Below are positions 26,847 to 35,759 of a DNA stretch of 64,000 nt, in pieces (positions within the stretch are counted from its first letter, which is position 1; each line of letters starts with the position of its first letter). Under the pieces are notes generated by a model. That model saw only the letters and a program-made list of their open reading frames with translations. It had not been told where the DNA came from and made no database searches. Source of the DNA: Comamonas composti DSM 21721 (GTDB taxonomy: Bacteria; Pseudomonadota; Gammaproteobacteria; Burkholderiales; Burkholderiaceae_C); assembly GCF_000429845.1 (NCBI RefSeq), contig NZ_AUCQ01000012.1, positions 165,149 through 229,148 on the forward strand, in the 5' to 3' direction. Made by a program: the position numbers and the translations under genes.

Positions 26847-28159
26847 TGGTTGCACTGCAAATCGAAGACCGGTGGTACGCACTCGGTCTGGAGTGGGCTT
26901 TTGCCGATGATGAACAAGAGCTCCGCCAGACCTGGCGTGCAAGCGCGCCGCTGGCCGTCATCAGTCTTCCAAGCGAAGACGGACTGCTCTATGGAGTCGC
27001 CAGCTCCGACACATCCGACAGCGCCAAAAGCCCCATTGGCTTGAGTGCAGCAGCGTTGCTGGTTGGTCAACTGCTGCCTGACGCCCTGGTTCACCACCGC
27101 CTGCCCAACGGCAGCATATGGCTGTGCGTGGTGCGCGATGGACTGCCTCTGCCCGGCAGCGACTGCGTATGCAGTGTCGAAGAGGCAGGTGCAGCCCTTG
27201 AGGAAATACAGGCCTACCAGCCGGACCTGCCGCGCATAGGATCATTGCCGGGATCGATCCAGGAGCTCCCGGCGCTGCTGGCCAGCGCACCTGCGAAGGT
27301 GCTGCGCCGCACCTTGCTGCGCAGGCCTCCCCGGCCTCTTTTGCGCCGTTTGCTGCTGCTTGCCATCGGCTGCGCCTGCCTGCTCTCTCTGCTGATCTGG
27401 CAGCATCTGGGAAAGCGCCACCAGCCTGCGCAGCAGGCTGCTTCCGGCCCCATGCCTGAACTGATGCCCGATCTTGCCGCACTGCGAACGCAGCATCAAA
27501 AGCAGGTCGACCAAGCCCTGGCCAAGAGCAGGCATGAGTTGCGCCAGCAGGTCGGCTTCATGCCGGTCGCCAATCAATGGCTGCAAACCGTGCGGCAACT
27601 GCCGCTGTCCGTCGGCGGCTACCGCCCGCGCCAGGTCGACTGCAGCCCTGAAAGCTGCCTCGTCGAATGGGATTGGTCTGCCGAGACCTTCGAAGTGTCG
27701 GCCCTCAGCCGGCTCCCGGGAGAGCTCCAGCCTGCGGCCACGCCCGCCGAATATGCAACCGTGGCTCGCACACGCATTGCACTGGCGCCCGTTTCCAAGC
27801 AGTCTTATGAGCCGCTCACGGGCCATGCACTGGATGAAGCCTTGCTCAAGCTGCGCTCAAGCACTCACCGCTACGGCGGCCGCGCCGATATCAGCAGAGC
27901 CAACCAGACGATTTCCGTCTCCTTGCCTGCGCCTCCTGCTGCGCTTGAGGGCAATGCCTCGGCAGCGCCTCAAAGTCAGGTCATAGGCCAGCGCGGCCAG
28001 GTACGTCTGATGGTTGCAGGCTGGGCACAGACACAAAAGGTTTTGCAGGTCATGGGGCAATCGTCTCTGCTAATTCCCGAGCGTGCAGTCATTGCCTTGA
28101 ACCAGAGCAATGTCACCTTGCAGGTCGAGGCGCGCTACATCACATCCCAGGGTCACTGA
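26846..28159 (+). CDS. pilO: type IVb pilus protein PilO
   Basis: 437 residues, the usual length of R64-type PilO. The start shares its A with the pilP stop (TAATG). A cytoplasmic N-terminal domain (about 1-160) leads to one transmembrane helix near residues 168-188 (LLRRLLLLAIGCACLLSLLIW) and a periplasmic C-terminal half with a helical stalk (LRTQHQKQVDQALAKSRHELRQQVG). It is an inner membrane platform protein. The identification rests on length, topology and position, more than on crisp motifs. Confidence 0.75.
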   Translation: MVALQIEDRWYALGLEWAFADDEQELRQTWRASAPLAVISLPSEDGLLYGVASSDTSDSAKSPIGLSAAALLVGQLLPDALVHHRLPNGSIWLCVVRDGLPLPGSDCVCSVEEAGAALEEIQAYQPDLPRIGSLPGSIQELPALLASAPAKVLRRTLLRRPPRPLLRRLLLLAIGCACLLSLLIWQHLGKRHQPAQQAASGPMPELMPDLAALRTQHQKQVDQALAKSRHELRQQVGFMPVANQWLQTVRQLPLSVGGYRPRQVDCSPESCLVEWDWSAETFEVSALSRLPGELQPAATPAEYATVARTRIALAPVSKQSYEPLTGHALDEALLKLRSSTHRYGGRADISRANQTISVSLPAPPAALEGNASAAPQSQVIGQRGQVRLMVAGWAQTQKVLQVMGQSSLLIPERAVIALNQSNVTLQVEARYITSQGH

Positions 28160-28160
28160 A

Positions 28161-29777
28161 ATGAGCACCGCTTCTTCAATGCCCCTCGAGACAGTGGGCG
28201 TGATTCAGCATCTGTCCGATGTTCCGCGTGGCCAATTGCACCAGGAAGGCCTGCCCCCCGAATGGCGCGAGCGCTTTGCCGTGCTGCTGGACAGCAGCCA
28301 CGCACTCGCCCATGTGCTCACCTGCGAAACCGCCATGGGAACAGCCGCAATGTATGAATTGCGGCGGCGTCTCCTGGCCTTGCCCGGGCTTGCCAATGTC
28401 CGCTTCATGCGGGCTTCGCGGGAAATCATCAAGCTGACGCACCAGCGCGCCGAACCAGCGACAACGACCGGATTCGACCAGCACGACGCCACCAGCACGG
28501 AGCAGTTTGCGCACGACCTGATCGAGCAGGCGCTGATGCGTTCGGCCTCGGACATCCATATCGAGACACGCACAGACCATGCAGCCGTCTACCTGCGCAT
28601 CAACGGCCGGCGGCAATTGCTGAGCAATATCGCCTTTGAGTCCGCACGTGCATTGGGTGTGGTGCTGTATTCCGTGCATGCAGACGCCAGCTCCAAGGAT
28701 GTCACCTGGGACCCGCAGCAGGTCATGGACGGAGCCATCGAGCACCGCACAACCCATGGCCTGCATGTGCAACTGCGCTTTTCATCGGCGCCCATCTTTC
28801 CCTCGGGCAACTTTCATATCGTGGTGCGCCTGCTGATGATGAGCACCACCGACCGCCAGATCGATGATCTTGGCTATACGCCCGAGCAGATGGCCACGCT
28901 GGAGGCCATCACCTCCGACCTGTCTGGCATGGTCGTCCTGTGCGGCCCCACGAACTCAGGCAAGAGCACGACGCTGCAGGCCCTCATGAAGCGCATGCAC
29001 TCGCGGCTTGGCGAGACCATCAAGATGATCACGGTGGAGGATCCCGTCGAATATGTGATTCCCGGCGCCTGCCAGATCGGCATCTCGCGCAAGCGCAAGA
29101 CATCGGTGGATGAGCGCACGGGCAGTGCATTCACCACCTTTTTGCGGGGAACGCTGCGGCAGGACCCCGACGTGGTGATGGTGGGAGAGATCCGCGACCT
29201 GGATTCGGCCGCCGTGGTCAAGGACCTGGTGCTGGCAGGGCGCAAGCTGCTGACCACCTTGCACACTTACTCGGCCACCTGGGCCTTTGTGCGATTGCGC
29301 GAGCTTGGCGTGCCGCCCGAGCTGTTGACCATGCCAGGTTTTATCTCGGGCATTGTCTACCAGCGTCTGGTTCCCGTTCTGTGCCCGCATTGCTCCCTGC
29401 CGCTGCACAGCCCACAAGGCCAGGCTCGCCTGCCTGAAGGCACGCTCACGCGTGCCCTGGCTGTCTGCCACGAGGGCGAACACCCGGCCCGCGTACGAGG
29501 GCCAGGCTGCGCCGAATGCGGGCACAGCGGCATCTCGGGGCGCACGCTGTGCGCCGAAATGGTGATCCCCGACCGGCACATGCTGGGACTGATTGCCCAG
29601 CAGCGCTTCCTCGAAGCCGAGCAGTACTGGCACGAGCGAGGCCATCTGGATGTGGATGGGCTCGGCGTCGATGCGCTGGCCCATGGCATACAAAAGCTGC
29701 GGGCCGGATGGGTCGACCCCCAGGATCTTGAAAGCAATGTCGGTCTTTTGCGCCCCCTGGTTGCGTCCGCCTCATGA
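28161..29777 (+). CDS. pilQ: type IVb pilus assembly ATPase
   Basis: 538 residues from ATG 28161. A GspE/PilB-type secretion ATPase: Walker A GPTNSGKST at 262-270, Asp box region ITVEDPVEYVI, Walker B LRQDPDVVMVGEIRDLDSA and His box TTLHTYSA. A tetracysteine zinc motif is present (LCPHC... GCAECGHSG). It powers pilin polymerisation from the cytoplasm. It overlaps the pilR start by 4 bases. The N-terminal 110 residues are a separate small domain. Confidence 0.92.
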   Translation: MSTASSMPLETVGVIQHLSDVPRGQLHQEGLPPEWRERFAVLLDSSHALAHVLTCETAMGTAAMYELRRRLLALPGLANVRFMRASREIIKLTHQRAEPATTTGFDQHDATSTEQFAHDLIEQALMRSASDIHIETRTDHAAVYLRINGRRQLLSNIAFESARALGVVLYSVHADASSKDVTWDPQQVMDGAIEHRTTHGLHVQLRFSSAPIFPSGNFHIVVRLLMMSTTDRQIDDLGYTPEQMATLEAITSDLSGMVVLCGPTNSGKSTTLQALMKRMHSRLGETIKMITVEDPVEYVIPGACQIGISRKRKTSVDERTGSAFTTFLRGTLRQDPDVVMVGEIRDLDSAAVVKDLVLAGRKLLTTLHTYSATWAFVRLRELGVPPELLTMPGFISGIVYQRLVPVLCPHCSLPLHSPQGQARLPEGTLTRALAVCHEGEHPARVRGPGCAECGHSGISGRTLCAEMVIPDRHMLGLIAQQRFLEAEQYWHERGHLDVDGLGVDALAHGIQKLRAGWVDPQDLESNVGLLRPLVASAS

Positions 29778-30844
29778 GCAAGAAATTCAACACCCTGGCC
29801 AGGCTCTGGCAGCGCCTGCGGCGCACCAGCGAGCATAGGGCCGACTTCTACGAGCTCCTCGGCCATTTCGTTACCGACGGGCTTCCCCTGTTCGAAGCCC
29901 TGCGTGACATCGACCTGCAGTACCAACGCACCGGCCAGCCCATGCGTCATGTGACAGCGCGAGTACTGCGCCGTCTGCGTGGCGAAGCCGGGCGCGCCTA
30001 TACCTTTGGAGCAGCACTCGAAGGCGAGGTGCCTGTGGTCGAGGCTCTGGCCGTGGCCAGCGGCGAAGAGGCTGGCGATCTCGCCCAAGGCCTCTACCGC
30101 GCGGCCATGGTCTGCCGCAACAACGGACAGATCGCCGCGACCATGCGCCAGGAGCTGGCCTACCCGGTGTTTCTGGCCCTCATGTTCGCAGCGCTCATGA
30201 TGGGCATAGCCTTCTACGTAGTCCCCATGCTCAGCAGCGTGCTGCCGCTGGAGCGCTGGCCTACTGCGGCACGCTGGATGGCCCGCCTGGCCAGCGCCAC
30301 GCCCTGGCTGCTGCTGACGGGGGCAACCCTCGTGTTCGGCTTCCTGATCACGTTCATGCTGACGCGCAGCCACTGGACCGGGCCTCTGCGCTCGCGCCTG
30401 GACAAGTGGGTCTTCCCCTGGAGCCTGCACCGGCGCATCACCGGAGCACTGCTCATGGCAGCCATTGCGACCCTGATACGCATCGGCATCCCTTTTTCGC
30501 GCACGCTGGAAAGGCTTGCCCACACTTCCGGCCCCTGGGAGGCCCAGCACCTGCAGCGCATGCGCGCCAGACTGCGCCGCGGGGAGCGCGAGGGCGCAGC
30601 CCTGGCGACCGACCTGTTTGACGACGAGCTGCGCTGGCAGATCGAGCTCTATGGCCGGATGACCCATTTTTCCGAAGGACTGGAAAAACTCGCCGCGCGC
30701 TCCGTCGCCCAGACACAGGCGGCCATACGCCGCGCCTTCGCAGCCCTGCGCGTGCTGCTGATGATAGGCATTGCAGTCCTGATTGCCTGGATTTACGGCT
30801 CCTTTCTGACCATCACCATGGCCGCACGCGCCGTCAACGGGTGA
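29774..30844 (+). CDS. pilR: type IVb pilus inner membrane platform protein (GspF family)
   Basis: 356 residues, a GspF/PilC-family polytopic protein. Two cytoplasmic GspF domains (about 10-130 and 200-320) are separated and followed by hydrophobic segments (YPVFLALMFAALMMGIAFYVVPML, ATPWLLLTGATLVFGFLITFML, VLLMIGIAVLIAWIYGSFLTITM). It anchors the assembly ATPase and passes pilins into the fibre. The ATG overlaps the pilQ stop (ATGA). This is the normal PilQ-PilR pair of R64-type loci. Confidence 0.9.
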   Translation: MSKKFNTLARLWQRLRRTSEHRADFYELLGHFVTDGLPLFEALRDIDLQYQRTGQPMRHVTARVLRRLRGEAGRAYTFGAALEGEVPVVEALAVASGEEAGDLAQGLYRAAMVCRNNGQIAATMRQELAYPVFLALMFAALMMGIAFYVVPMLSSVLPLERWPTAARWMARLASATPWLLLTGATLVFGFLITFMLTRSHWTGPLRSRLDKWVFPWSLHRRITGALLMAAIATLIRIGIPFSRTLERLAHTSGPWEAQHLQRMRARLRRGEREGAALATDLFDDELRWQIELYGRMTHFSEGLEKLAARSVAQTQAAIRRAFAALRVLLMIGIAVLIAWIYGSFLTITMAARAVNG

Positions 30845-30881
30845 TGCCCGGACACCTTTTGATCACCAATGAGGAAAGACC

Positions 30882-31490
30882 ATGAAAATTCAACGCCAAC
30901 GCATCTCCAGCCTGCATCAGCGAGGCGTCACCCTGACGGAGACACTTCTGGTGCTGGCCCTGGCAGCCGTAATGGCTGCCGGTGCCTACCGCGCCTACGC
31001 CTCGGCAAGCAATGACGCGAAAACTTCCGAGCTCGGCAACGGTACCGTTGCCCTGATAGGCAAGATCAAACAGGTCTGGGGAACCGACGGCAACTACGTC
31101 TCACTCAAGCCCGAGACCCTGGACCGGGCCGGCATTTTGCCGGCTCAGTTTCGCACCAACCGGGACGGATCGAATCCCGCCACCGAGATTCGCGATACCT
31201 TCGGCAACACCATCAGCGTATACGGCCAATCTGGCTCCTTCACTCTGGGCTTTGAAAACCTGAGCCGCGACACCTGCTCGACACTGGCGACCACGCTGGC
31301 CTCACTGGCCTTTCGCATTCATGTGGGCGCGGGGGCACGCAACAGCGATGGCTCCATTGCCCCCAGCGGAGGCCGTGCATACAAAGGCCCGACCGTGACA
31401 GCCATCAGCGGCCTGGATACCGAAGCCCTGGTGATGGCCTGTGACGATGCCACGCCCGCGAACCGCCTGATCGTGGCCGAAGTCCGCTGA
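30882..31490 (+). CDS. pilS: type IVb major prepilin
   Basis: 202 residues. A 15-residue leader ends in Gly15 and is followed by V16-T-L-T-E20 and a hydrophobic helix (TLLVLALAAVMAAGAYRAY). The Glu at +5 and the long leader are type IVb prepilin signatures. Two cysteines (DTCSTLATT and VMACDDATP) near the C-terminus probably form the pilin disulfide. It has its own ribosome site (GAGGAAAGACC) after a 37-base gap, which allows higher expression than the assembly genes. Confidence 0.92.
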   Translation: MKIQRQRISSLHQRGVTLTETLLVLALAAVMAAGAYRAYASASNDAKTSELGNGTVALIGKIKQVWGTDGNYVSLKPETLDRAGILPAQFRTNRDGSNPATEIRDTFGNTISVYGQSGSFTLGFENLSRDTCSTLATTLASLAFRIHVGAGARNSDGSIAPSGGRAYKGPTVTAISGLDTEALVMACDDATPANRLIVAEVR

Positions 31491-31504
31491 GCACTGCCGA
31501 ATTC

Positions 31505-32428
31505 ATGCTGCAAGAGTTGACCGATCTTCACCTGAAGACCTCGCGGCTGGAGGAGTCGATTGTGTTCCCCGGTCCGCGCCCCCTGCCCGAGGCCTATGGA
31601 GCCGAGGTCCGGTTGCTGCTGCACGCCTGCGAAAAAATGGCCCTGGACGACTTCACCATACAGTTGCAGGGGGTGACATGGCGCGGACGACGTGACCGCC
31701 ATGCGGTGGACGGACTGTGGTACCGGTTGCGGCGCATGCCCATGCAGGCGCCGCAGCTGGAGTCCCTGCCATCGCCTCTGCCACCCATGTGCCGCAGCAT
31801 GCTGCTCTCCCCAGCACTGCTCGATGGCGGATTGATCTACATATGCGGATCAGCCGGCTCGGGCAAGACCACCACGGCCTCGGCCACCGTGGTCTCACGC
31901 CTGCACCAGTTCGGTGGTGTGGCCTACACCATTGAGGATCCACCGGAGATGCCCCTCAATGGCTGGCATGGCAAGGGCTATTGCTCGCAGACCTGGGTCG
32001 GAGGCGAGCGGGCCTCAGACTGGGCAGAGTCTTTTCGCTGCGCCCTGCGCTCCCAGCCGGCAGCCACGCACCAGATGCTGTTTGTCGGAGAGGTTCGCAA
32101 CGCCGATAGCGCCCATGCCATGCTGCGCGCGGCCTCTAACGGCTTTCTGGTGATTGCCACAGGCTTTGGCAGCGACCTGGTGTCGTCCGTGGATGCACTG
32201 CTGCGCATGGCCGGAGAGAGCATGGTGAACGGCATTGCCAACATGCTGCGCCTGGTCGTCCATCAACGCATCATGGCAAGCCAGATGCAGTCCTCGGTCC
32301 TGGCGTCCAAGAGCAGCAGCAGCCCGGTCGCAGCGCGCATACGCGCTGGCCAGCTCGTGCATCTGGCCAGCGATATCGAATATCAGCAGATGCTGGCCGC
32401 GCGAGGCCAGCATCTGCTGGACAACTGA
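31505..32428 (+). CDS. PilT-like pilus ATPase
   Basis: 307 residues, a short PilT/VirB11-type ATPase. Walker A is GSAGSGKTTT at 115-124, with an Asp-box-like YTIEDPPE, and Walker B-like MLFVGEVRNADSA. The C-terminal region (VNGIANMLRLVVHQRI) matches PilT relatives. This suggests a dedicated retraction motor, which many type IVb systems lack. It sits between the major pilin and the PilM-like gene. It could also be a second assembly ATPase; direction of action cannot be read from sequence. Confidence 0.8.
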   Translation: MLQELTDLHLKTSRLEESIVFPGPRPLPEAYGAEVRLLLHACEKMALDDFTIQLQGVTWRGRRDRHAVDGLWYRLRRMPMQAPQLESLPSPLPPMCRSMLLSPALLDGGLIYICGSAGSGKTTTASATVVSRLHQFGGVAYTIEDPPEMPLNGWHGKGYCSQTWVGGERASDWAESFRCALRSQPAATHQMLFVGEVRNADSAHAMLRAASNGFLVIATGFGSDLVSSVDALLRMAGESMVNGIANMLRLVVHQRIMASQMQSSVLASKSSSSPVAARIRAGQLVHLASDIEYQQMLAARGQHLLDN

Positions 32429-32441
32429 CGAAAGCCGCATC

Positions 32442-32951
32442 ATGTTCATGCAAATCGTCGTTGCCATGCTGGTGCTGATAGGCATCACATTCTCCGTGGT
32501 CGTAGGCGACCGCGAACAGCCGCCGGCCGAGCGCTCGGCCCAGTTGGAACTCGATCAGTTGCGCAGCTTCGCCTTCTCCGTCGACCAATACCTGGCTGCG
32601 CATGCCGATTTCGAAGGCTCGCTGAGCTGGTCCGCCGAGTCCTCACAGCAGAGCATCCAAGCGGCTCATACAACGCCAATGGCCTTGCGCGAGGTCCGCT
32701 TTCCCGAGAACTGGCGCGCCGTGGTGAAAGACATGGACTACGTGCTGTGCGCCCCGATATCGGAGGCCGCAGCCGCCCTGCTGGCCGCGGACATGCCGGA
32801 CAAGATCAGCGGCCACAGCCTGCGCGAAGGCACGCCATCACCACAAGCCCCGGCCGCAACCCTGGTCTTTGCCAGCAGTGAAGACACCCTGCCTGGCCCG
32901 GACAACTCTTCTTCACCCATCCATCAGTGGGCACTCGCATGCAGCATCTGA
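32442..32951 (+). CDS. pilM: PilM-like membrane-anchored pilus protein
   Basis: 169 residues from ATG 32442 (ATG 32448 is equally possible). A single N-terminal transmembrane helix (IVVAMLVLIGITFSVVVG) is followed by a periplasmic domain with QLRSFAFSVDQYL and WRAVVKDMDYVLCAP. Length and topology match PilM of R64-type pili, whose role is poorly known. It is encoded before a minor pilin, and the stop overlaps that gene by 13 bases. The family assignment is tentative. Confidence 0.6.
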   Translation: MFMQIVVAMLVLIGITFSVVVGDREQPPAERSAQLELDQLRSFAFSVDQYLAAHADFEGSLSWSAESSQQSIQAAHTTPMALREVRFPENWRAVVKDMDYVLCAPISEAAAALLAADMPDKISGHSLREGTPSPQAPAATLVFASSEDTLPGPDNSSSPIHQWALACSI

Positions 32952-33700
32952 AATGGCATCTAGGCCAGCACTCCAAGCCACCGCTGAAGCGGCAGCACGG
33001 CGCCACCCTCGTCGAAGGCCTTCTGGCTCTGGCAATTTCGGTGGTCATGATCTCCGCCCTGGTCTACCTGCTGGTAGATGGCCAGACCGAGATGCGCGCC
33101 AAGAACGAGGCCCAGCGCCTGACCGCATTCCAGCGCGTCGCTGCACAGTACTTCACTGCCGAACGCGAAACGCTGCTCGGCGCCATGGATGCCAGCACCC
33201 AGGAAGAGCACGAGGCAGCAGCCCTTGCCTGCCGCATCGCCGTGCCTGCATCGGGCGAAGGTGGAACACCTGCCTACAGCAGCGAAAAACACACCTGCAT
33301 GGTCGACGCCAGTTTCCTGCGCTCCAGGGGCCTGCTGCCTGCCGGCATGAGCGATACCAATGCCTATGGAGAAAAACTGATCGCCATTTTCCGGCGCATC
33401 CGGGAAAAGAATGAACAAGGGCAATGGGTGCTGTCGGACAACGTGGACATGGTCGTGCTGCCGGTTCTTGCAGAAGGTCTCAGCTATACCCAGCATGAAA
33501 GCCGGCATGCCGAGAATCTGAGCACCGCCTCCATGATGGGCTCCACCGGCGGGGTCATCCCCGACCGCGATCGCGGCAACTGCAAGGCCGAACGCTCTTC
33601 GACCACTTACGAGATCTGCGGCAATGGCTGGCGCGTGCAGCTTGGCGACTTTCTGACCAGCGATCAGCTGCAAGCCTTCTCGGCCCTGCTTCCTCAATAA
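32939..33700 (+). CDS. pilV: minor prepilin, PilV-like
   Basis: 253 residues from ATG 32939; a GTG 12 bases upstream is also in frame. The prepilin signal is a 21-residue leader ending H20-G21, then A-T-L-V-E26 and the helix GLLALAISVVMISALVYLLV. The E at +5 is kept. The C-terminal half carries four or more Cys (CRIAVPA, HTCMVD, RGNCKAE, YEICGNG), as in minor pilins. In R64 the PilV C-terminus is an adhesin switched by a shufflon. No recombinase gene or inverted crossover repeats were seen here. Confidence 0.78.
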   Translation: MQHLKWHLGQHSKPPLKRQHGATLVEGLLALAISVVMISALVYLLVDGQTEMRAKNEAQRLTAFQRVAAQYFTAERETLLGAMDASTQEEHEAAALACRIAVPASGEGGTPAYSSEKHTCMVDASFLRSRGLLPAGMSDTNAYGEKLIAIFRRIREKNEQGQWVLSDNVDMVVLPVLAEGLSYTQHESRHAENLSTASMMGSTGGVIPDRDRGNCKAERSSTTYEICGNGWRVQLGDFLTSDQLQAFSALLPQ

Positions 33701-33723
33701 CGCCCAAGATGGATATCTGAGTC

Positions 33724-34695
33724 ATGCGCTTTTCATGCCTTTCTCTGGCCTTGCCTCTGCTTTGCACCGCAGGCCCTGGCCTGGCCGACACCCTGGTCGT
33801 CGTACCGGGGAAAAATACAGGCTTTTTGTACACCGGCGCCGAGCAAGCGGGCAGCAAGGCCGCCACACTCTCTTTGTTCAAGCAAGGAGGCTTTACCGCC
33901 TACCGCATAGAGAGCGAGCCACCCGGCATGCTTTGCGACGAAAACTGCGGAGAGCGCATGGCCAAGGTCAAAAGCGGACCGCTTGTGCTGCGCATCATCG
34001 GCAACAAGCCCACGCCTGGCGTGACCATTCCGCTCAAGGGCATCTGGAGTGCGCCCTGCGCGAATACCTCCACACCCAGCAGCACCTGCGACCTGGTGGC
34101 GAGCAATGCCGGCATGCAAATCACGGTGGACGTGGACGACAAGCTGGAGATGGGCACGGAAATACCCCTGCCCGAAGGCGGCAGCGCGCTGTATGTGCAG
34201 ACCAGCCCTTCGGGCCACCATGTGGTGACGAGCGCGCAGGTGGAGCAGGGCGGTCCCTATGCCTGGCTCCACCACACGCCTTCGCGCATTTCGGGACTGG
34301 GCATAGACAATCCATCGGACGGCCCTGGCAATACCCTGGAGCTGGCTGCAGCCGGCTCGCCCGCAGCCAGCCGCTGCGCGGCCAAACAACCCGCAGGAGC
34401 CTGGTATCTGCCGGCCCAGGAAGAGCTCAAGGTGCTGACCTCGGCGGTACAGAAAAAGATTGCCGGCTTCAACGAACCCTGGTCGTCGACGGAATACGGT
34501 TTTTCCCACAGCAACAAGAGCAGCGAGCGTTCCTGGAGATATGACGTCTATTACGCCCGAAGCAGTGGCGGTACGACTTATGGCTCAGCCTACGAGTACA
34601 AGGAAAAGCTCGACAAGAAAAGCACCGCCTGGTACGAGAGCTCGAACTACACCACCACTCGCGCCGTGCTGTGTTTCAGGCGCCTGCGCTACTAG
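33724..34695 (+). CDS. secreted DUF1566/Lcl-type protein 1, pilus operon
   Basis: 323 residues. A signal peptide (MRFSCLSLALPLLCTAGPGLA) precedes a beta-rich N-terminal domain with paired cysteines, and the C-terminal third has the Lcl/DUF1566-like pattern AGAWYLPAQEEL, then PWSSTEYG, and a final AVLCFRRLRY. Such domains occur in surface adhesins. Its place after the minor pilin and the presence of a paralogue next door suggest a pilus-associated or secreted adhesin. Function is inferred from context only. Confidence 0.75.
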   Translation: MRFSCLSLALPLLCTAGPGLADTLVVVPGKNTGFLYTGAEQAGSKAATLSLFKQGGFTAYRIESEPPGMLCDENCGERMAKVKSGPLVLRIIGNKPTPGVTIPLKGIWSAPCANTSTPSSTCDLVASNAGMQITVDVDDKLEMGTEIPLPEGGSALYVQTSPSGHHVVTSAQVEQGGPYAWLHHTPSRISGLGIDNPSDGPGNTLELAAAGSPAASRCAAKQPAGAWYLPAQEELKVLTSAVQKKIAGFNEPWSSTEYGFSHSNKSSERSWRYDVYYARSSGGTTYGSAYEYKEKLDKKSTAWYESSNYTTTRAVLCFRRLRY

Positions 34696-34833
34696 TGCCC
34701 TGAAATAGAAGTTCGCTGAACCAGCCTCAAGTTCAGGACGCCAGAACCCCGTCGAGGCTTGCCTGCGGCGGCAGTCCAGTCCGGGCCTGGGCCGTGTGCA
34801 GCCCGACCCCGACAGATTTCAATCGGAGATTTC

Positions 34834-35739
34834 ATGCCAAGCCTTCATCTATGGCGGCCGGGGCTGACCGCCCTGTGCGCTTTTGCATCGCTCATCCCCA
34901 TGACGGCAGCAGCCCAGACCATACGCGCAGTACCCGGCAGCAGTGCCGGCTATCTGTACTTTCCCGCCACCTCGGGACCGAGCACCGGCAAGGTTCAACT
35001 GGGCATCGTCAAGACCGGTGCCTTCATCAACTACACCGTCGTCTACAAGAAGTCGGGCGAGAGCACATCGACAACGGTATGCCCTGCAGGTGAGATCACT
35101 TGCAGCGCCATGCTGCCTGTGGGCATTGTCAAACTCGAGCTCCAGGGCCAGTTTGCTCCGGGGCTGCCCATCAGCGGAGCCGACTGGAGCGGCGACTGCG
35201 TGACCTCCGGCCAGGCCGAGAGCTGCTCCGTGAGCCTGACGGCAGGCACGGCGCGCGAAGTGCGCGTACAGGCAAGCTGCGATGGCTCGCCCACCACCCT
35301 GGGCGAAGGCGGCAATGCGATTCCCGTGCTCTGCGTCGGGCTGGCTTCCAATGGAAAAGAGTTGCTGCTGGCCGCCCACCAAAGCCTGGGCAGTGCCAAA
35401 TACAACGGCCCTGAAAAGCAGGTGTGCGGCAACACCGACAGGGAAGACGGCCGCGCCAACGCCGAGAAGCTGACGGGCAATTGCCAATCCGCTGCCGCCA
35501 GCTACTGCACGAATCTTGCGCTAGGCGCTCACTCCTGGTATCTGCCCGCGATTGACGAGCTGGCCGCGCTGCGCAATCCGCCCAGCGAGCTCAAAGATCA
35601 GTCCGTCTGGTCCTCGACGGAGTACGACCGCAAATATGCCTACTACTACCAGCTAGGGAAATCGTCGAGCAGCGAGAAGAAATACAAATACTCCTATTCG
35701 CAACTGTGCTACACACGCATCACCCTGGGTATGAACTGA
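34834..35739 (+). CDS. secreted DUF1566/Lcl-type protein 2, pilus operon
   Basis: 301 residues from ATG 34834 with CGGAG upstream. The signal peptide runs to about AAAQ (residue 28). It is a paralogue of the preceding protein: both begin the mature part with a VPG...GYLY/GFLY motif and end with HSWYLPAIDEL/AGAWYLPAQEEL and WSSTEY. The middle regions differ strongly. A pair of divergent tip or secreted adhesins is plausible. Its end is overlapped or nearly abutted by the next gene, depending on that gene's start. Confidence 0.75.
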   Translation: MPSLHLWRPGLTALCAFASLIPMTAAAQTIRAVPGSSAGYLYFPATSGPSTGKVQLGIVKTGAFINYTVVYKKSGESTSTTVCPAGEITCSAMLPVGIVKLELQGQFAPGLPISGADWSGDCVTSGQAESCSVSLTAGTAREVRVQASCDGSPTTLGEGGNAIPVLCVGLASNGKELLLAAHQSLGSAKYNGPEKQVCGNTDREDGRANAEKLTGNCQSAAASYCTNLALGAHSWYLPAIDELAALRNPPSELKDQSVWSSTEYDRKYAYYYQLGKSSSSEKKYKYSYSQLCYTRITLGMN

Positions 35740-35759
35740 GCAGGCCAGCAGGCCTGCAG

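Noticed and set aside
32939..35739. Possible PilV shufflon
   Set aside because: No site-specific recombinase gene and no inverted crossover repeats were found around the minor pilin or adhesin genes.
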